Below are positions 1-12,336 of a stretch of DNA of 64,000 nucleotides, piece by piece (the stretch's first letter is position 1; every line of letters begins with the position of its first letter). The notes under the pieces are model-generated. The model saw nothing but the letters and a program-made list of their open reading frames with translations, was not told the origin of the DNA and did not search any database. The position numbers were made by a program, and so were the translations under genes. This stretch comes from Gymnothorax reevesii (taxonomy: Eukaryota > Chordata > Actinopteri > Anguilliformes > Muraenidae). The DNA lies in assembly GCA_029721435.1 (NCBI GenBank), contig CM056578.1:18015911-18079910 (forward strand), given 5' to 3'.

Positions 1-1004
1 CAGAGACCAACAGAAGACAGACAAAATATGTCCATTCTTCCTCTCCCTACCCCCCTCTTACACTGATCAACACAATCCAATATAAAACTGTAGCATTCTG
101 CAGACCGAGGAGCACCACAAAAGGTTTACGCCAACTCCACAAACCCGAGACCACCACCAAACCTGGACAAACTCAATACTTTCAAATTACTGGATCTACA
201 ACTACTGTACATTCAACACCCAGCCAAGAATCACCCAGTTACACCACACAGCTGAGTTACCAATACCCAACAAACTTAACATCACCCAGATGGATCTAAT
301 TGTACGAACCTGCCTCTGCCACCACAGCAAGCCCACCCACATGTCTCAAGAGAGAGATTAACCAGCCTGACCCAACACCCCACCCCACCAATGAAATCCA
401 CCACGGAGAAAATGAAGAGTTAAGAGTTATGATGATGGAATTTAGTGAGGTCATCACTCCTCCATACTGCGAATGGTGAGAACCTCACGTTCTCAACCAT
501 GGTGGTATTTACACACAGGGAGACAGACACCAGACACACAGGGAATCCAATGTGATCAAAGACCTTAAAATATTTAAGAGATGAACTAAGTGGACTAAAA
601 AAAATAGTACTTTAGTTGAGTTTTGTTTGCAGAACTAGGGGGTTGTGACGGGAGGTAGAAAAATGTTTATGCACAGATGCAAGGAAGTATTTTTTCCACA
701 CAGAAAGTGGTCACAGAGTGGAATAGCACACCAGGTCACGGAGTATTGGCAGACGCTCAGGCACAGCGCTGTCACAACACCTGTTTCTTAAGTCTTTTCA
801 GTGTTAGAAATTTGGCCAGCTTTGTTGGGCAGAATGGCCTGTTCTGGCCACTCTGTTAGATTACATTATGAGACAGGCAGGAAGACTTACTGCAGAGGAC
901 GAAGTGTGTAGGTGGCCCTTACAGCTGGACTGCTGTGACTCAGTACCTTAGTGACTGACACTCATTTTTAATCTGGGGGGGATGGCCAACATCGAGGAGG
1001 AAGT

Positions 1005-1072
1005 TAGGTGGTTCAAACCCCAGTGTAGCCACAATAACATCACTACAGCTGTTAAGCCTTACGGAGCAAACC
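1005..1072 (+). repeat. tRNA-derived SINE fragment (B-box side)
   Basis: GGTGGTTCAAACCCCAGTGT followed by AGCCACAATAAC matches the B box and acceptor end of common fish tRNA-type SINEs. The A-box half is missing or decayed. Confidence 0.55.
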
Positions 1073-1617
1073 AGGCCGCAAGGCTCCAGTTTTGCGGTTA
1101 AGTGTTTTGGAGAAACTCCATGAAGCACCAGTATGAGAGTAACGAGGACTGGAATGCTGGGAATTCCAACTGCCATACGCATTCCTCATCGTGTGAGGGG
1201 AACGCGTGGAGGACAGCAGGTTTTCCATCGCTCTTCTGGAATTCTGAGGAGGGCCAGGCCCTGACCCCCCAGGGATGGTCTGTTCCGACAAGCCCAAGCC
1301 CTCCAACCACACACAACCACAGGCCACCCACGCCACTTCTGATGTCATCACGGTGTGCCACCTCAACATAGATTGCATCATCACACCGTGACCATGTTGA
1401 GCATGAAGAGAGGTAAACGATTCCACAGAAAAATAACTCAGTGCAGTGCAGAGTCATCTAAACTAAACACACCCCCAATACAAGTCAACACACACCAGTA
1501 TACACATCCTACCTGCATCACTCACAAACACTCCCTCTTTCATTCATTCACTCACACTCATACACACCTGTACATACTATCCATCTGTCTTACACAAACT
1601 CTTACTCTTCCACATGC

Positions 1618-1682
1618 ACACACACATACACTCTCTTTCTCACACAAATACACACACACACACACACACATATTCTTTCTGA

Positions 1683-1746
<64 letters not shown>
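1618..1746 (+). repeat. (CA)n microsatellite, longest in window
   Basis: Two CA blocks, 1650-1671 and 1688-1746 (about 29 units without interruption), in a wider CA-rich zone from about 1480. The open frames across it are simple-repeat artefacts. Confidence 0.97.
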
Positions 1747-1749
<3 letters not shown>

Positions 1750-2398
1750 CTAATTCACAAAGTCTGAATTAAGGCTTTCCCTCATCAGGGTCTATTCAGA
1801 GAGGGTTATTTAGTGTCATTGTGTTCATTGGTCTCTGACAATGGTATTATTGGGTTTCCCCATCGCTGTTGTCTGACAAAAACCTTCTGTATTCAAAATG
1901 GATAAACTTGAACTTCACAATCCAAAACAAACACACCTTTGCTAGGTCATTTCCAGAGAACACATTAGAAAAGGAAAACTATTTTAAATGACATCAGATA
2001 AGCAACCCCCCCACCCCCACTGTGGGAATTTTTATATTTGGTACCCGGTCAATCCAGTTCCCATCCCAATGCCAAACACAACAGAACCAAGCGAATATCA
2101 GTGTTCATACTGTGGGGTCATCATGTGACATTTTGAAATGCTAGAGAGAGCATGAGACCCATGACTGAAAATTAAACGGGCAAATACACAGCTCTTGCAA
2201 GATTTTCATGTGCACAGGTGCACATGAATGTGTGCATGTGCGTTTGCATATTAATACATTGTATTATTAGACATATTATATATTTTTTAAGCTGATCATT
2301 TTTGAAAAAGTGACTTACATAAGATGAGACTAAGCTGGGGCCAAGTGGCTGCAATGTGGTTTTAAAAGCCTTGCTCATCAAACTAAAGGACTCATATT

Positions 2399-2466
2399 GT
2401 GGCTCTGATGGGGTTCGACCCAACAACCTTCTGGATCTGACTCAAGCACCTTAGCCACTATGCTGC
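2399..2466 (-). repeat. tRNA-derived SINE head
   Basis: On the minus strand GCAGCATAGTGGCTAAGG gives an A box and GGGTCGAACCCC about 30 nt on gives a B box; the block ends AGAGCCAC. This is the pol III promoter head of a fish tRNA-SINE, not a tRNA gene, since the acceptor stem does not pair. Confidence 0.65.
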
Positions 2467-2530
2467 AGTACATGTACATGTCCATATAGGCCTATGATCC
2501 TGCACACTCGACTGGAACTATTGCTGGTGA

Positions 2531-2548
2531 GTGTGTGTGTGTGTGTGT
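2531..2548 (+). repeat. (GT)9 microsatellite
   Basis: Uninterrupted GT run. Confidence 0.9.
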
Positions 2549-2991
2549 TATGCCCAGTACTGAGGACATACACACACAGTGTATAAGTGTAAGGACTGCA
2601 GTGCGGCCTTCTAAGTAATAATAGCCACCCATCCGATGATAAAAACGACAATGCTGATGATGTCTGTGCCCCATGCCCTGCATTCCAAACCCATCGTGTC
2701 AACACAAACAGAAGCCTTTCGTAAAAGGTCATCGCCAGCTCCTGCTATTGTTTGAGTTGCACTCGGAAATATGTCCCAAAAGGGCAGCACCTCCCCCCCT
2801 TTCTCTCTGCCCCGTTTGGTCTATTATCATTCAGTATTTGTCAGTCACCCTGCCTCCGGCATCTCTATCTGTATCCATCACTTTAAATGATGCCTGGAGA
2901 GCAGCCACAACTAAAAAGTTATTGTGCACATAGACACACCTACAGAAGTCCAGATTTTCTCAGGATGAGGCCAGACACATAATGCAAGGCT

Positions 2992-2992
<1 letters not shown>

Positions 2993-3031
<39 letters not shown>

Positions 3032-3210
3032 GGAGACTTGCACACATTCAAACCTGAGCATACACACAAGTATGCAAAGATTCTCACAGACACGAGCAAC
3101 TCGCTTCTGCATGCAAGTACACATGCAAACACGCACGCGCGCACGCAGACTCACATGCACACCAACACACATATGCACACATGCATGTACACACACATAC
3201 ATGCTGAGGG
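2993..3210 (+). repeat. (CA)n microsatellite with degenerate CA-rich tail
   Basis: Perfect AC run at 2993-3028, then about 180 bp of cryptic repeats with CACG, CATG and CGCG steps. Confidence 0.9.
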
Positions 3211-3415
3211 CACTCTGAAGTATTGAAGGCATAGTATGAAGTTCTCAGGGTACATTCTAAAGTTTTGAGGGCAGGTGAGAAGCGCCTCTGAAGTTTTGAG
3301 GGCACACTGAAGTATTGAGTGCCCACTCTGAGACACAGAGCGCGCACTCCTAGGCACCGAGTGGACACTGAGGCACTGAGCACGCACTCCGAGGCACTGA
3401 GCATGGAGCAATGTT
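3200..3415 (+). repeat. Degenerate minisatellite, about 25-bp unit
   Basis: Repeated variants of CTGAAGTTTTGAGGGCACA, shifting to CTGAGGCACTGAGCACGCA toward the right end. Around eight decayed copies are visible. Confidence 0.65.
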
Positions 3416-4009
3416 CAGCTAAGCGAAGACACAGTGCAGTTAGCAGGCCTGCTACAGGAGCAACCCTGATAATAACACAAAGAGCCTGTGGTATTTCTGC
3501 GGGTGCCAGACTCTGTGCAGTACAGAAAAGGCGCCCATTGTTGCTCAATAAATGGATCCTCTCTCACGTACGCGGCAGGCTAACCCGCCACGTCTGCCCC
3601 TGTCAGGGGGCCGCGATGACAGAGCAGATAAGTCCCCGCCTGAAAGGGCCCCGTTGTTCCGCTGCGGCAGAAAGAACCGCCCTCAGGCCTCACTCTCCTG
3701 CAGGCGACGGGGAAACTGCTGATGTACCACCTTCTGGGGTGTCCTAAAAAATTTAATCTCCTGGATTTTGCCCGTTTGTTCCACGCCCTTTACAGAGACG
3801 GGGAAGGAGCTGCCTGCTGGAGGCAGGCCTTTGTGGTGATGAAATGGTTAAAGGAAAAGCCTCGTAATGGTGGAGCATGCTTAATAGACATGGTAGGAAA
3901 CAACATGTAGCTAACTACTAAGGGGTGCCCCTGCATGACGGTGTACGTGAATTCCTCTGTTATCATGCACATTTGCATTAGTGTGTGTTGCTTATGCGTC
4001 CCTGTTCCC

Positions 4010-4082
4010 GCATGTGTGTGCGTGCGTGCACATGTGTGTGTGTGCGTGCGTGCACATGTGTGTGTGTGCACATGTGTGTGTG
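4010..4082 (+). repeat. GT/GC purine-pyrimidine repeat
   Basis: Alternating TGTG/TGCG/CATG tract, a potential Z-DNA former. Confidence 0.85.
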
Positions 4083-6069
4083 AGATACTGCCTTTGTCCA
4101 TGTGCACTTGTTTGAGTCCATCAACAAAATATTGCTCTTGGGTTAATCCCAGGCAGGCATTTTCAGTAGCATGAGTTTTAGAGTATGATTTATGTCTGCA
4201 GAGCCTTTCAACATGCCAGAGAGCTCTCTCGTGAGTACAACCTAGGTGGCATTCCCTTGTCCCATCTTTATTCCTCCATTCAAAACTAGGAAACTAGGGT
4301 TGAGATAAAAGGAGAAACCAGTGGCTCTCTCTGGAATCAGAAGTTCCATTGCAGAGTCCCAAATCTCACCTTGCCCTGATCATATTTACTCAAACACTAT
4401 GCAAAAGCAATCAACATTTTAACATAACCTTCGACAGCCCCTCTTCTATGCTCTAAAATATAATTCTGAAGGTGACATCATCACTGCAGTTAAGAGCCTG
4501 CACTGGAGTTCGAGAACGTTGAGGTTGGAGAACTAGGTTGCTCTCAGCACAATATATCCCCTCGGCGTACCTTAAAATGAGGTCAAAATGGGAGCTCTGA
4601 TCTCAACATCAAATAAGCTTCTGAAGACACCACACATGCATAACCTGTTTAAATTTGAGGGCTGTCCTAACAACAGTTCACCAGCTAGATCGGTAACAAG
4701 CAATGAGAAAACAGACAGTGGAACGGACGGATGGACGGCGGACAGGACAACAACACTCCATCATATAGAATGCCAGAGGGGGTAAGAAGCATTCCAGAGC
4801 ATAACCTTAAAACTAAAGCACTGTAGGCCACTAAATGTCCCCTAGAAAAAAATATTCCTCTGAAAACCTACCATTCCAAAAGTAGACACGAAGTAAACAA
4901 ACATGTCTACTAAGAAAATGATATGAACTCAGTGTCCCTGAAATGTAAAATCTGACCTCAAGCTGTCTCCACATGCCATGACCAAGAGCGAGACTGAAGC
5001 TGTGGAAACTCTCAAATGTCCCAAACGGTCAGTAAACTTCCGCAATGGAGGACTGCTTGCTGATCAGTCAGCTGTCAGTATCCAATGGTGTGTATAACAC
5101 ATGCATTGTTTTGTTTGGCCACTGGTTACAAATCGGTTGGATTCGGACATCACACAACTCCACGCCTCACTATCCAAATCTCACAACAGGAGCGGGAAAA
5201 ACCACATTCTCCACAGGCGCTTCCTATTGCATGCGGACCAAGTACGCGGATTTGACGTACGGAATAAATCACCTTTCCGTTTTGGTGAACCTGTAGGGCA
5301 GAAGCATTTTACCCACCCAAACCATCCCCAACCACATCCAAAGCCTACCGGATCCACTCAGCCCCCTTTCTGACATCACAATGAGTGATGACCGGTTACT
5401 GCGGTAACCACAGCAGTGAGCAGGTGGCTCAAGATGAAATCACCGAAATCTCATTACTTCACAGTCCGTCCTTTGAAAATACGCAACCGACCGGACAAAC
5501 AAACCCAAAAAAAAAAAGTTCTGAAGTTCTTCCTCTATTTCTGTCATGTTTGGCTTGGCCATGCTTACACAGCGGTTCTGAAAGGATTTATTTCCAGGTA
5601 TATTTAGAGTGTTACCACAGCCCAGAGTCATGCTAACAAGGCTAGCGAGGGCTATATTTAATGTGAGCCAGAGAATTTATCATGAGAACAGTGCCTAGAC
5701 TCCTACTAAGTGCAAGCTGTGGCCGGGACACCTGAACACCGTCTGCCACAATTTAACAGGAAGGATGCTAGCAAGAAACCCAGCCTTCTCTGAGTTTTGT
5801 TGATTTACAAGTCACGTCCGTGGCTCCAGACAACAAACAATCTCACAGAGCCAGAGAGCACAAGACACTGCAATCACATGTTTAAAAAAAAAAAAAAAAG
5901 AAAACCTCTGCCAAAGGTACAGAGCATCTTATACCAAAAGTAGCTCAACTCTTTCAGGCACAAGACCGTTTAAGTCAATAGAATGTTCTGAACAAAGGCG
6001 AGACTCACAACTGGTCCTTGAAAATTGAAATGTTTAAAGCATTTCAAAACTAGACAGGCAGTTGAAATA

Positions 6070-6112
6070 TGATAAGATACACTTTATTGAACCCCGTGGG
6101 GTGATTTGTCCT
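6070..6112 (-). repeat. LINE 3'-tail-like fragment
   Basis: ACTTTATTGAACCCCGTGGG resembles the reverse complement of fish non-LTR element tails ('ccccacgggatcaataaagta' type). Short and unsupported by any coding block. Confidence 0.35.
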
Positions 6113-6398
6113 TGTCATGGTGTTGGCCTGCAGGCCCTTCCCCCTGTTGCATTCTTTGCCTCCATCTTAACGGGTAACAGGTGTGGCTCGTTAAGGTGGA
6201 GGTGAAGCACTGTTATTTAAGGGCTGGCTGCACCTTCTTTTGTTGCAGCAGTATTCTGTATCTGGAGCCCTTTTCATGTGGTCATGTGTGCTGATTTTAT
6301 GTTCGTTAAATAAAAGATTTTTACATTTTTACTCAGCCTGTGCGCTTGGGTCCCTGGTCCTACTTTTGGGTACATGGTCCCAGTGCAAAGGACTGTCA
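6113..6398 (+). mobile_element. Possible solo LTR
   Basis: Begins TG (TGTCATGG) and ends CA (ACTGTCA). It contains a TATA-like TTATTTAAG near 6212 and AATAAAAG near 6310 in the order expected of U3-R-U5, followed by ACTCAGCCTGTGCGCTTGGG, a style typical of fish gypsy LTR ends. No second LTR and no clear target duplication was found. Confidence 0.42.
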
Positions 6399-6464
6399 TG
6401 GATTTGCCCCCGCCGGCTGAAGACAAGAAACCGGCGGGGGCAAATCCACGACAGTCCTTTGCAC
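6383..6464. repeat. 34-bp-arm inverted repeat
   Basis: Arms 6383-6416 and 6431-6464 pair with one mismatch around a 14-nt loop; the core is CCCCCGCCGG/CCGGCGGGGG. The left arm overlaps the end of the possible LTR. Confidence 0.85.
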
Positions 6465-6744
6465 TTGACCCATCCTATAGTTAGGAGCAGTGGGCAGCCA
6501 CAGAGCAGCGCCCGGGGACCAACTCCAGTTCTAAAGCCAGTACCTTGGTCAGGGGCACTAGTTTGAGTGTTCCTATGATGCATGTTTTTGATGCATGGTT
6601 GCCCGCCGGTTGAAATGTTTCCCCGGACATCCTGAAGTAATCACTACCAAAACTGATAGGTTTCATGACATAACCACACATTAAGTCCATGGCAAATATG
6701 AAATACATCCATATAGAACTATGACCACTCTCAAGAAATCCGTA

Positions 6745-6768
6745 TGGATGCGGCGGCGGCGGCGGCAA
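6745..6768 (+). repeat. (CGG)n short triplet repeat
   Basis: Five consecutive CGG-type triplets. Confidence 0.8.
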
Positions 6769-8350
6769 TGGATATGATGTAACGATCGCTGAGCCATAGT
6801 ATACCCGACTCATTGTCCGGGGATACAAAAACAACTCTATGAAGGCAAAACTTCTGAGAGCATTTAGTGAACTAGTTTTTTCAAAATACTGAGTAGTGAA
6901 AATGTAGCCTAACAAATGGAAAATACAGGACAGGAAGATTTTGAAAAAAACTGCACGCCTGCTAACTGCACTCAGCTTAAATTGCAGTTATTGTGAATCT
7001 ATATGAATGGTGTATCTATATGAATGGTTCCTTACAGTGTTCACCCAGCATCTCTCCCACAGTAGCTCCAGACCCTGCGGATTAGCCTGCATGTGCCTCA
7101 CTGTCGAAGCTTTTGGGGGAAAGGGTACTGAGATGGGGGGGGGGTTGCTCAGAGCAAGCTATTGTCCCAGCAAGCGAGGCACATTATGTTCGACTGAGTA
7201 AAGCGCAACAGAGAGCCATTGTGCGTTAACATAAAACGCAGTCGGCTCAACACCAAGCTTGGGCAAAGAGGTCATGGGGCTGTCCAGCAGCAAAACAGAC
7301 CAGCATACAGATTGTCACCATCAGACAGACAGAGATGCCGACAGACAGGTCACAAGACAGAAAGACAGACGGGGGGAACTCCAGCTATTCCCATCACGCC
7401 TGACCATCTCCTGACGCACTCGGACGACGACCAACAAGCCCCCTCCGCTCCCCTGACCCCGATCTGGAGTGATGAGGGCAAGCTCTGGATGGGATTCAAA
7501 CCCCCGCAACCTTGAGAGGCCAGAGAAGAGAGGGGGGTGTTGTGGCCCCTCCCACCACACGGTGAGGGGAGGTGGGAGGGCAAGGGGAAGTCTGCAGAGG
7601 CTGAGGCGGAAGAGGGTCTCGCGTGTCGCGCTGGAGAGTGAGACACAAAGTGCCTTGTAGGGACATTCGCCTTCAGCTCTGCACAGCACCGACACCCTAG
7701 AAGCAGGCTAATCCTCGAACTGCCCCCAGTCTTACAGCTTCACTGCCCACCCCCTGGATGGGGACTGATGGTAGATTTTGGGGGGGGGGGGGGGTATTAA
7801 TAACCTACATTGCCCCCGCCTGGCCGGTTAGCGAACAACAATCCCCTCTGCCTGAGAGACTGCTGACAGCTGCTATAATGCCTTTATCATCGCCCAGGTC
7901 CCCACACAGTTAATAAGAATTCAGGGATTAGGAGCCAACACGGTAGCTGCCATTCGCACAGCTGCGCCAAAACATGGCAATTTGAGGTGCGGTATTACAC
8001 ACACAAAGCACCATAAAGGAGGAGGGGCAGAGGGGATGGAGGGCGGTGGTCTGGGGAGGAGGGAGAAGGGGGCGATTTGATGACATCATGTTACCTCGTA
8101 AATTAACACTCCCCCAACACAGCCACGCGGGCATGTGGGCATCCACAGCCATGAGGTCATCTTCAGATCCAGCTTTTTTTCAGGAGAGGGTTAGCAGAGC
8201 TAAATGCAGTGCAGAAGGGAATTCGAGATATGAGTCCACGCTGCACATCGCCACGAAAAATGACCCTAAAATAGTAATTAGGCTGCTTCAACCATGGCTC
8301 AACACAATCTGCAGCAGATCCAAGTGTAGTCAGCACCTACTTTTGCCTCA

Positions 8351-8765
8351 TTCAGGGGCACACTATCCAGCCAGTCCTGATTCAGGGGTATGCTCCTCAT
8401 GATCTCACCTGATTCAGGGATATCCTTTACCTAGCCTCACCTCCATCAGGAATACCCTGAATTAACCAATTCAGGCACACCAAACATCTAGCTGTGCATA
8501 ATTCAGAGATACCAAGCAACTAGCCATGCTCAATTCGGAGGACTGAGCAACTGGCATTGCTTGATTCAGAGATAGCCAACACCAGGCCATGCTAAATTCA
8601 GAGGTACTCAGCACTAAGCCTTGCTCAATTCAGGGGTAAACTGCACCTGAACTCACCCAACTAAGGGATAAATTTTGCTAGGCCTCAGCTGATTCAGGAG
8701 TAAACCACGCCTAGACCCACTTGATTCAGAGGAATCCTGCAGCTGGTTTCACCTGAGTCAAGTTG
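8351..8765 (+). repeat. 32-bp minisatellite, about 13 copies
   Basis: Units begin TTCAGRGRTA and end near TGCTCAA/ACCTGA. Starts are spaced 30-33 bp, most exactly 32. The copies are diverged but register is kept through the array. Units are contiguous with no unique spacers. Confidence 0.85.
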
Positions 8766-8933
8766 GCTTGGGCGGTAATATGGTAATACGTTATACCACG
8801 GGGTCATAAAAATAGCAACGGTATCAGTTTCGCTACGGTCATTTTAACAAAATGCAATTCACTTTTATAGGAGATAAATTATATTTAATATTTAATACTT
8901 ATTTAATTCCTAAAAATGATTCTATGTTCAGGG

Positions 8934-10283
8934 GGCTGTTTCAATAAACTTTACTTGTCCGACCGAGTCAGACCATCTGTCAAGTGAAAAGTCGGACCTT
9001 CGACAGACCATGTCCGTTGGGTGTTTCAATAAAACAAAAGCAGGATATCCGACCATGGTCCGCGCAGACGGAGGGTTCGTCACTGTTCGTTCCAAGTTGC
9101 GTGACCTCAGCGAATTTACACCTCAGCGAAGCACTGCTTCGCCAATTGGTGTTCAAATATTAAATGAAAAAAAAAAATTAAACAATTCTGATTAGGTAGA
9201 TCATTATCTAGGCTAGTATGACATAAAGGCGCACAACACTGTAGGATGTCACGTAACGTTCATTTTCAGTAGGCTATTAACTGAATACAGTCTTGCTAAT
9301 AAAAAGTAGTCTTTGCTCACTGTGCACTCTGTGCTAAAACTACGATTGGCAACAAAACAAAGCTATTCAACACACAAAAGACAAGAAGACATTCATATCT
9401 TATCGATCGCTATTTTACAGAATTGAGTTAAACCACTCCGGCAATATTTTCTTAAAATGCCTATAAAGGACGTACTCAAGGTAAATCGAAATCTTTTCTT
9501 GTTTTTATCTTCCCTGATGGGCCCGTATACGGGCCATCGGAGTGTTAAGGGGTTTTTAAGCTGCTTTCACACCGGACGCGAAACAAATTTTTCGCACGAC
9601 AGATAACATTTAAATTCAATGCAAAGACGCGAATACACGCATTGCATTGACTTTGAATATGATCTGTCGTGCGAAAAATTAGTTTCGCGTCCAGTGTGAA
9701 AGAGGCTTTAAGCAGACAGGCAATAAGCAGAGCTTCACTCTCGGTCACACTAAGCACCACAAATACAATGTTAAACCACTGAGAACCATGCAGAGACTGC
9801 GATTGTCCCATTAGTGCTCACACAGCATGCATAAAAACACAATTTTTTTGTCGCATTTGAGGATAACGGTACCAATGATTTAAAAGTGAAATCTACACGT
9901 GTTGTTAATAAATGATGTGTAGTTGTTAGAAAATTTCATTCACGGATTTAACAGTGCTCCATTTCTGGGTGTACGCTATATTGGTTTTGTGGGCATTAGT
10001 TATACTCTCTTTCAATTCTCGAAATATTTTGGGTTGTCTGCGCTTCCAGACAAAATCAAACATAAACGCCATATTTTGGCGTTATATTTTTTTGTCCGAC
10101 GGGGTTTTAGGACAACTCTCGAGTAGTCCTAGAAATTCAGACAGTCCGACCAGGTTGGAGGACGACGGACCGTTTATTTTAACACTCAGAAAAAGACGGA
10201 CCGTCCGATCCAGTCAGAGGGTAGTTTGTCGCTGGGTCGAATGGTCTGTAATGTTTATTGAAAGTTAACGGCCCCTAATAGTA
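8934..10283. mobile_element. Non-autonomous DNA element with GGGGC-TGTT termini
   Basis: Left end GGGGCTGTTTCAATAAAC and right end, inverted, AGGGGCCGTTAACTTTCAATAAAC-like; both are followed inward by TCCGACC/GGTCGGA-type motifs. The termini resemble PIF/Harbinger-style MITEs from memory. No transposase. It contains the 9556-9706 MITE. Confidence 0.4.
9556..9706. mobile_element. Palindromic MITE (TTTCACAC-GGACGCGAA termini)
   Basis: Arms share CTTTCACAC(C/T)GGACGCGAA, then AATTTTTCGCACGACAGAT and a near-complementary centre with ATGCAATG, so the whole 150 bp folds on itself. Related half-copies occur at 12143-12336. Confidence 0.7.
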
Positions 10284-10457
10284 CATGTGTGGTTGTCGTC
10301 ACGTGACAGTGCATTTCTCATAAAAGTTGTTAATATTGTGCATTTTATGTTGTTATTGTTTCAGTATTAGTGTTTGGTATTCAGTTTCTGAATGGTGAGG
10401 GCACAAGTCAACAGTGTGGTGACGCTGTATGAGCCTTATATCATAATTTTTAATTAG

Positions 10458-10699
10458 AGCACTCGGCAACCGAGTACATATATCCCCCGAAAGCCCCCCA
10501 GTTGGGCCCAGATGGTACCAGAGTACCCAAAATCAATAGTTGTCGTGAGCTTACCATAATACATGTCCCTGCAAAATTTGAAAAGAATCGGTGCACTTAT
10601 GTGGGCTAGAGCGTTCACAAGAAAATCTCTGCAGACGCGGCGGACGCTTGACAAGGCCAAATCCATTGTATCCTCTGAACTCATTCAGGGGGATACAAT
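10458..10699 (+). repeat. Hairpin-ended repeat, copy A
   Basis: Starts with a small hairpin (CTCGGCAACCGAG) and ATATATCCCCCGAAAG, ends with the hairpin ATTGTATCCTCTGAA / TTCAGGGGGATACAAT (10665-10699). Shares this layout with copies at 17428-17810 and 36920-37577. Confidence 0.5.
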
Positions 10700-12142
10700 T
10701 AGTCACGGTAATACCGTATACCATGGTAAAATAGGGAGGAGGTTTGACGGTATCAAAATTTGGTTACCGCCTAACTCTAGAGTCAGGAGCACTGACTGAG
10801 CACAGTAACGTACCCGACAATCTGCAATCAGCCGCAGCAGTTAACAGTACTCAGGGTTCCCCCCCTGTCACCGTGCACATAGCTGATGAGGGCATCTGCA
10901 GGTTGCCTCCACCAGCTGCACATGAAATTGACCCCCTTGACACAATGGAGAATATTGCTCATTTGTGATCTCCAGAGTTGGCAGAGGACGTTACAGCAAG
11001 ATGTTGCAAATAGTCTCTCTTAAACCAAGGGAAAAAATTATGGATAGAGACTGTGTGAAAAAATCAATGCGATTGGGTGCTACAGGCTGCAGCAGGAGAC
11101 AAATCGCCTGAGGCCTTGAAGCTGAAGACTTGCCATTGTTTTTATGGCGGGTGCGGAGTGGACAGAGGCAGCTTGTCTGCAAAAAGCAGTTATCTCCAGG
11201 CACAAGATCAAAAACCGAAGGAGGCAGGAGGGACGGGAGATGGGATGTGGGAGAGGAAGAACAAAGAGAAGGAGGAATAAACATCAAGAAAAAAAATTGA
11301 GAGAAAGCCAACCATTGGACAGACTGACGTGTGTGTCATAAACAGCCTTTTAAGAGCCCACCACGCTGCGATCTCAGGGAACTCAGCCCAGCATTCCCCA
11401 GCAGTGAGGCCACTTCTTAAGATCATGATGTCACCGGTCCTCGTTTACCGCCAGGAGCAGCACCAGAAGGGGTACATGAGCGCCCCCCTCCCCAATGAGC
11501 CAAAAGGAGAAGTTGGCTGGGCAGCATCACTGCCTGCTCTGGGCCGCTCACTGCGGTCTGTGGCCGCACCTGTTGGCAGCAGAGCCCTACACCTGCTGTC
11601 TTGGCCTTTTTAATAAACATTAAAGCTCAACTTCCTAAGATCATAAAAACAAAAAAAAAATACCCTGGGGAGGTTCACCTGGGACTCACTTAACTACCAG
11701 GCGGGCAAGAAGAAGGACGGCCTCAGCAGGGGCATCTACTGGTGCCGTATCACATGAATTGTGGCGTAACTGAGTGATGAGTGAATCTTTCAGCAATTTA
11801 ACATCATAAGCTGAAGCCCTCAAAGATGAATCCTAGATGATGTTCTCTCCGCAAAAATAATTAATCGACTAACAGACCAAATCAATTTCTCACCATCTGC
11901 CTAATAATCACGGCACTACCATTTTGAAGAAAAAGGTGCCAAAATATCTACCGGACACCGTCAGTGAAGGGATGAGGCAACTGTACTTGGCCAGCAAGGC
12001 TTTAGCCATTAGGAAATGAAGATCAAACTCATAACGGAGATCCTTTGCCAAACTGACAGTGATTGGACTGACAGATGGCCTGATTAGGCTAGGAGGTCCG
12101 CAGACTCAAGTTCAGAGGGCCTCCAGAATACCTGTATTCAAC

Positions 12143-12336
12143 AATGAAGACTGTACAGACAATGCACTGTCTTTGCACTGACTTTGAATGTAATCTGTCG
12201 TTCGAAGAATTCGTTTCGCGTCCGGTGTGAAAGCAGCTAAATGCACCTATAACGCGAGTATTCGCATCTTCGCATTGACTTTGAATGTAATCTGTTGCGC
12301 AAAAAATTTGTTTCGCGTCCAATGTGAAAGCAGCTT
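12143..12336. mobile_element. Two tandem half-copies of the TTTCACAC MITE
   Basis: TTTCGCGTCCGGTGTGAAAG near 12215 and TTTCGCGTCCAATGTGAAAG near 12313, each preceded by GACTTTGAATGTAATCTGT. They are in the same orientation, suggesting a partial duplication of the right half of the 9556-9706 type element. Confidence 0.6.

Larger units (their letters stand above)
8769..10775. mobile_element. Possible outer element with GGGCGGTAA termini
   Basis: GGGCGGTAATATGG at the left and the inverted TTACCGCCT at the right frame a region that also has GGTATACC-type palindromic motifs near both ends. No target duplication was identified, so this is tentative. Confidence 0.3.

Noticed and set aside
1355..1753. 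132-residue frame over the CA repeat, and similar His/Thr- or Cys/Val-rich frames at 2911-3226, 3790-4174, 25248-25445, 31002-31374 and 32364-32644
   Set aside because: Encoded by CA/GT simple repeats in all frames; no start context or splice signals.
2399..2466. tRNA gene
   Set aside because: A and B boxes are present, but stems do not pair; fits a SINE head.
7478..7530. SINE B-box fragment on the minus strand
   Set aside because: GGTTTGAATCCC alone matches; no A box within the expected distance.
8351..8765. CRISPR-like periodic array
   Set aside because: Units are contiguous and diverged with no unique spacers, and the genome is a vertebrate one.
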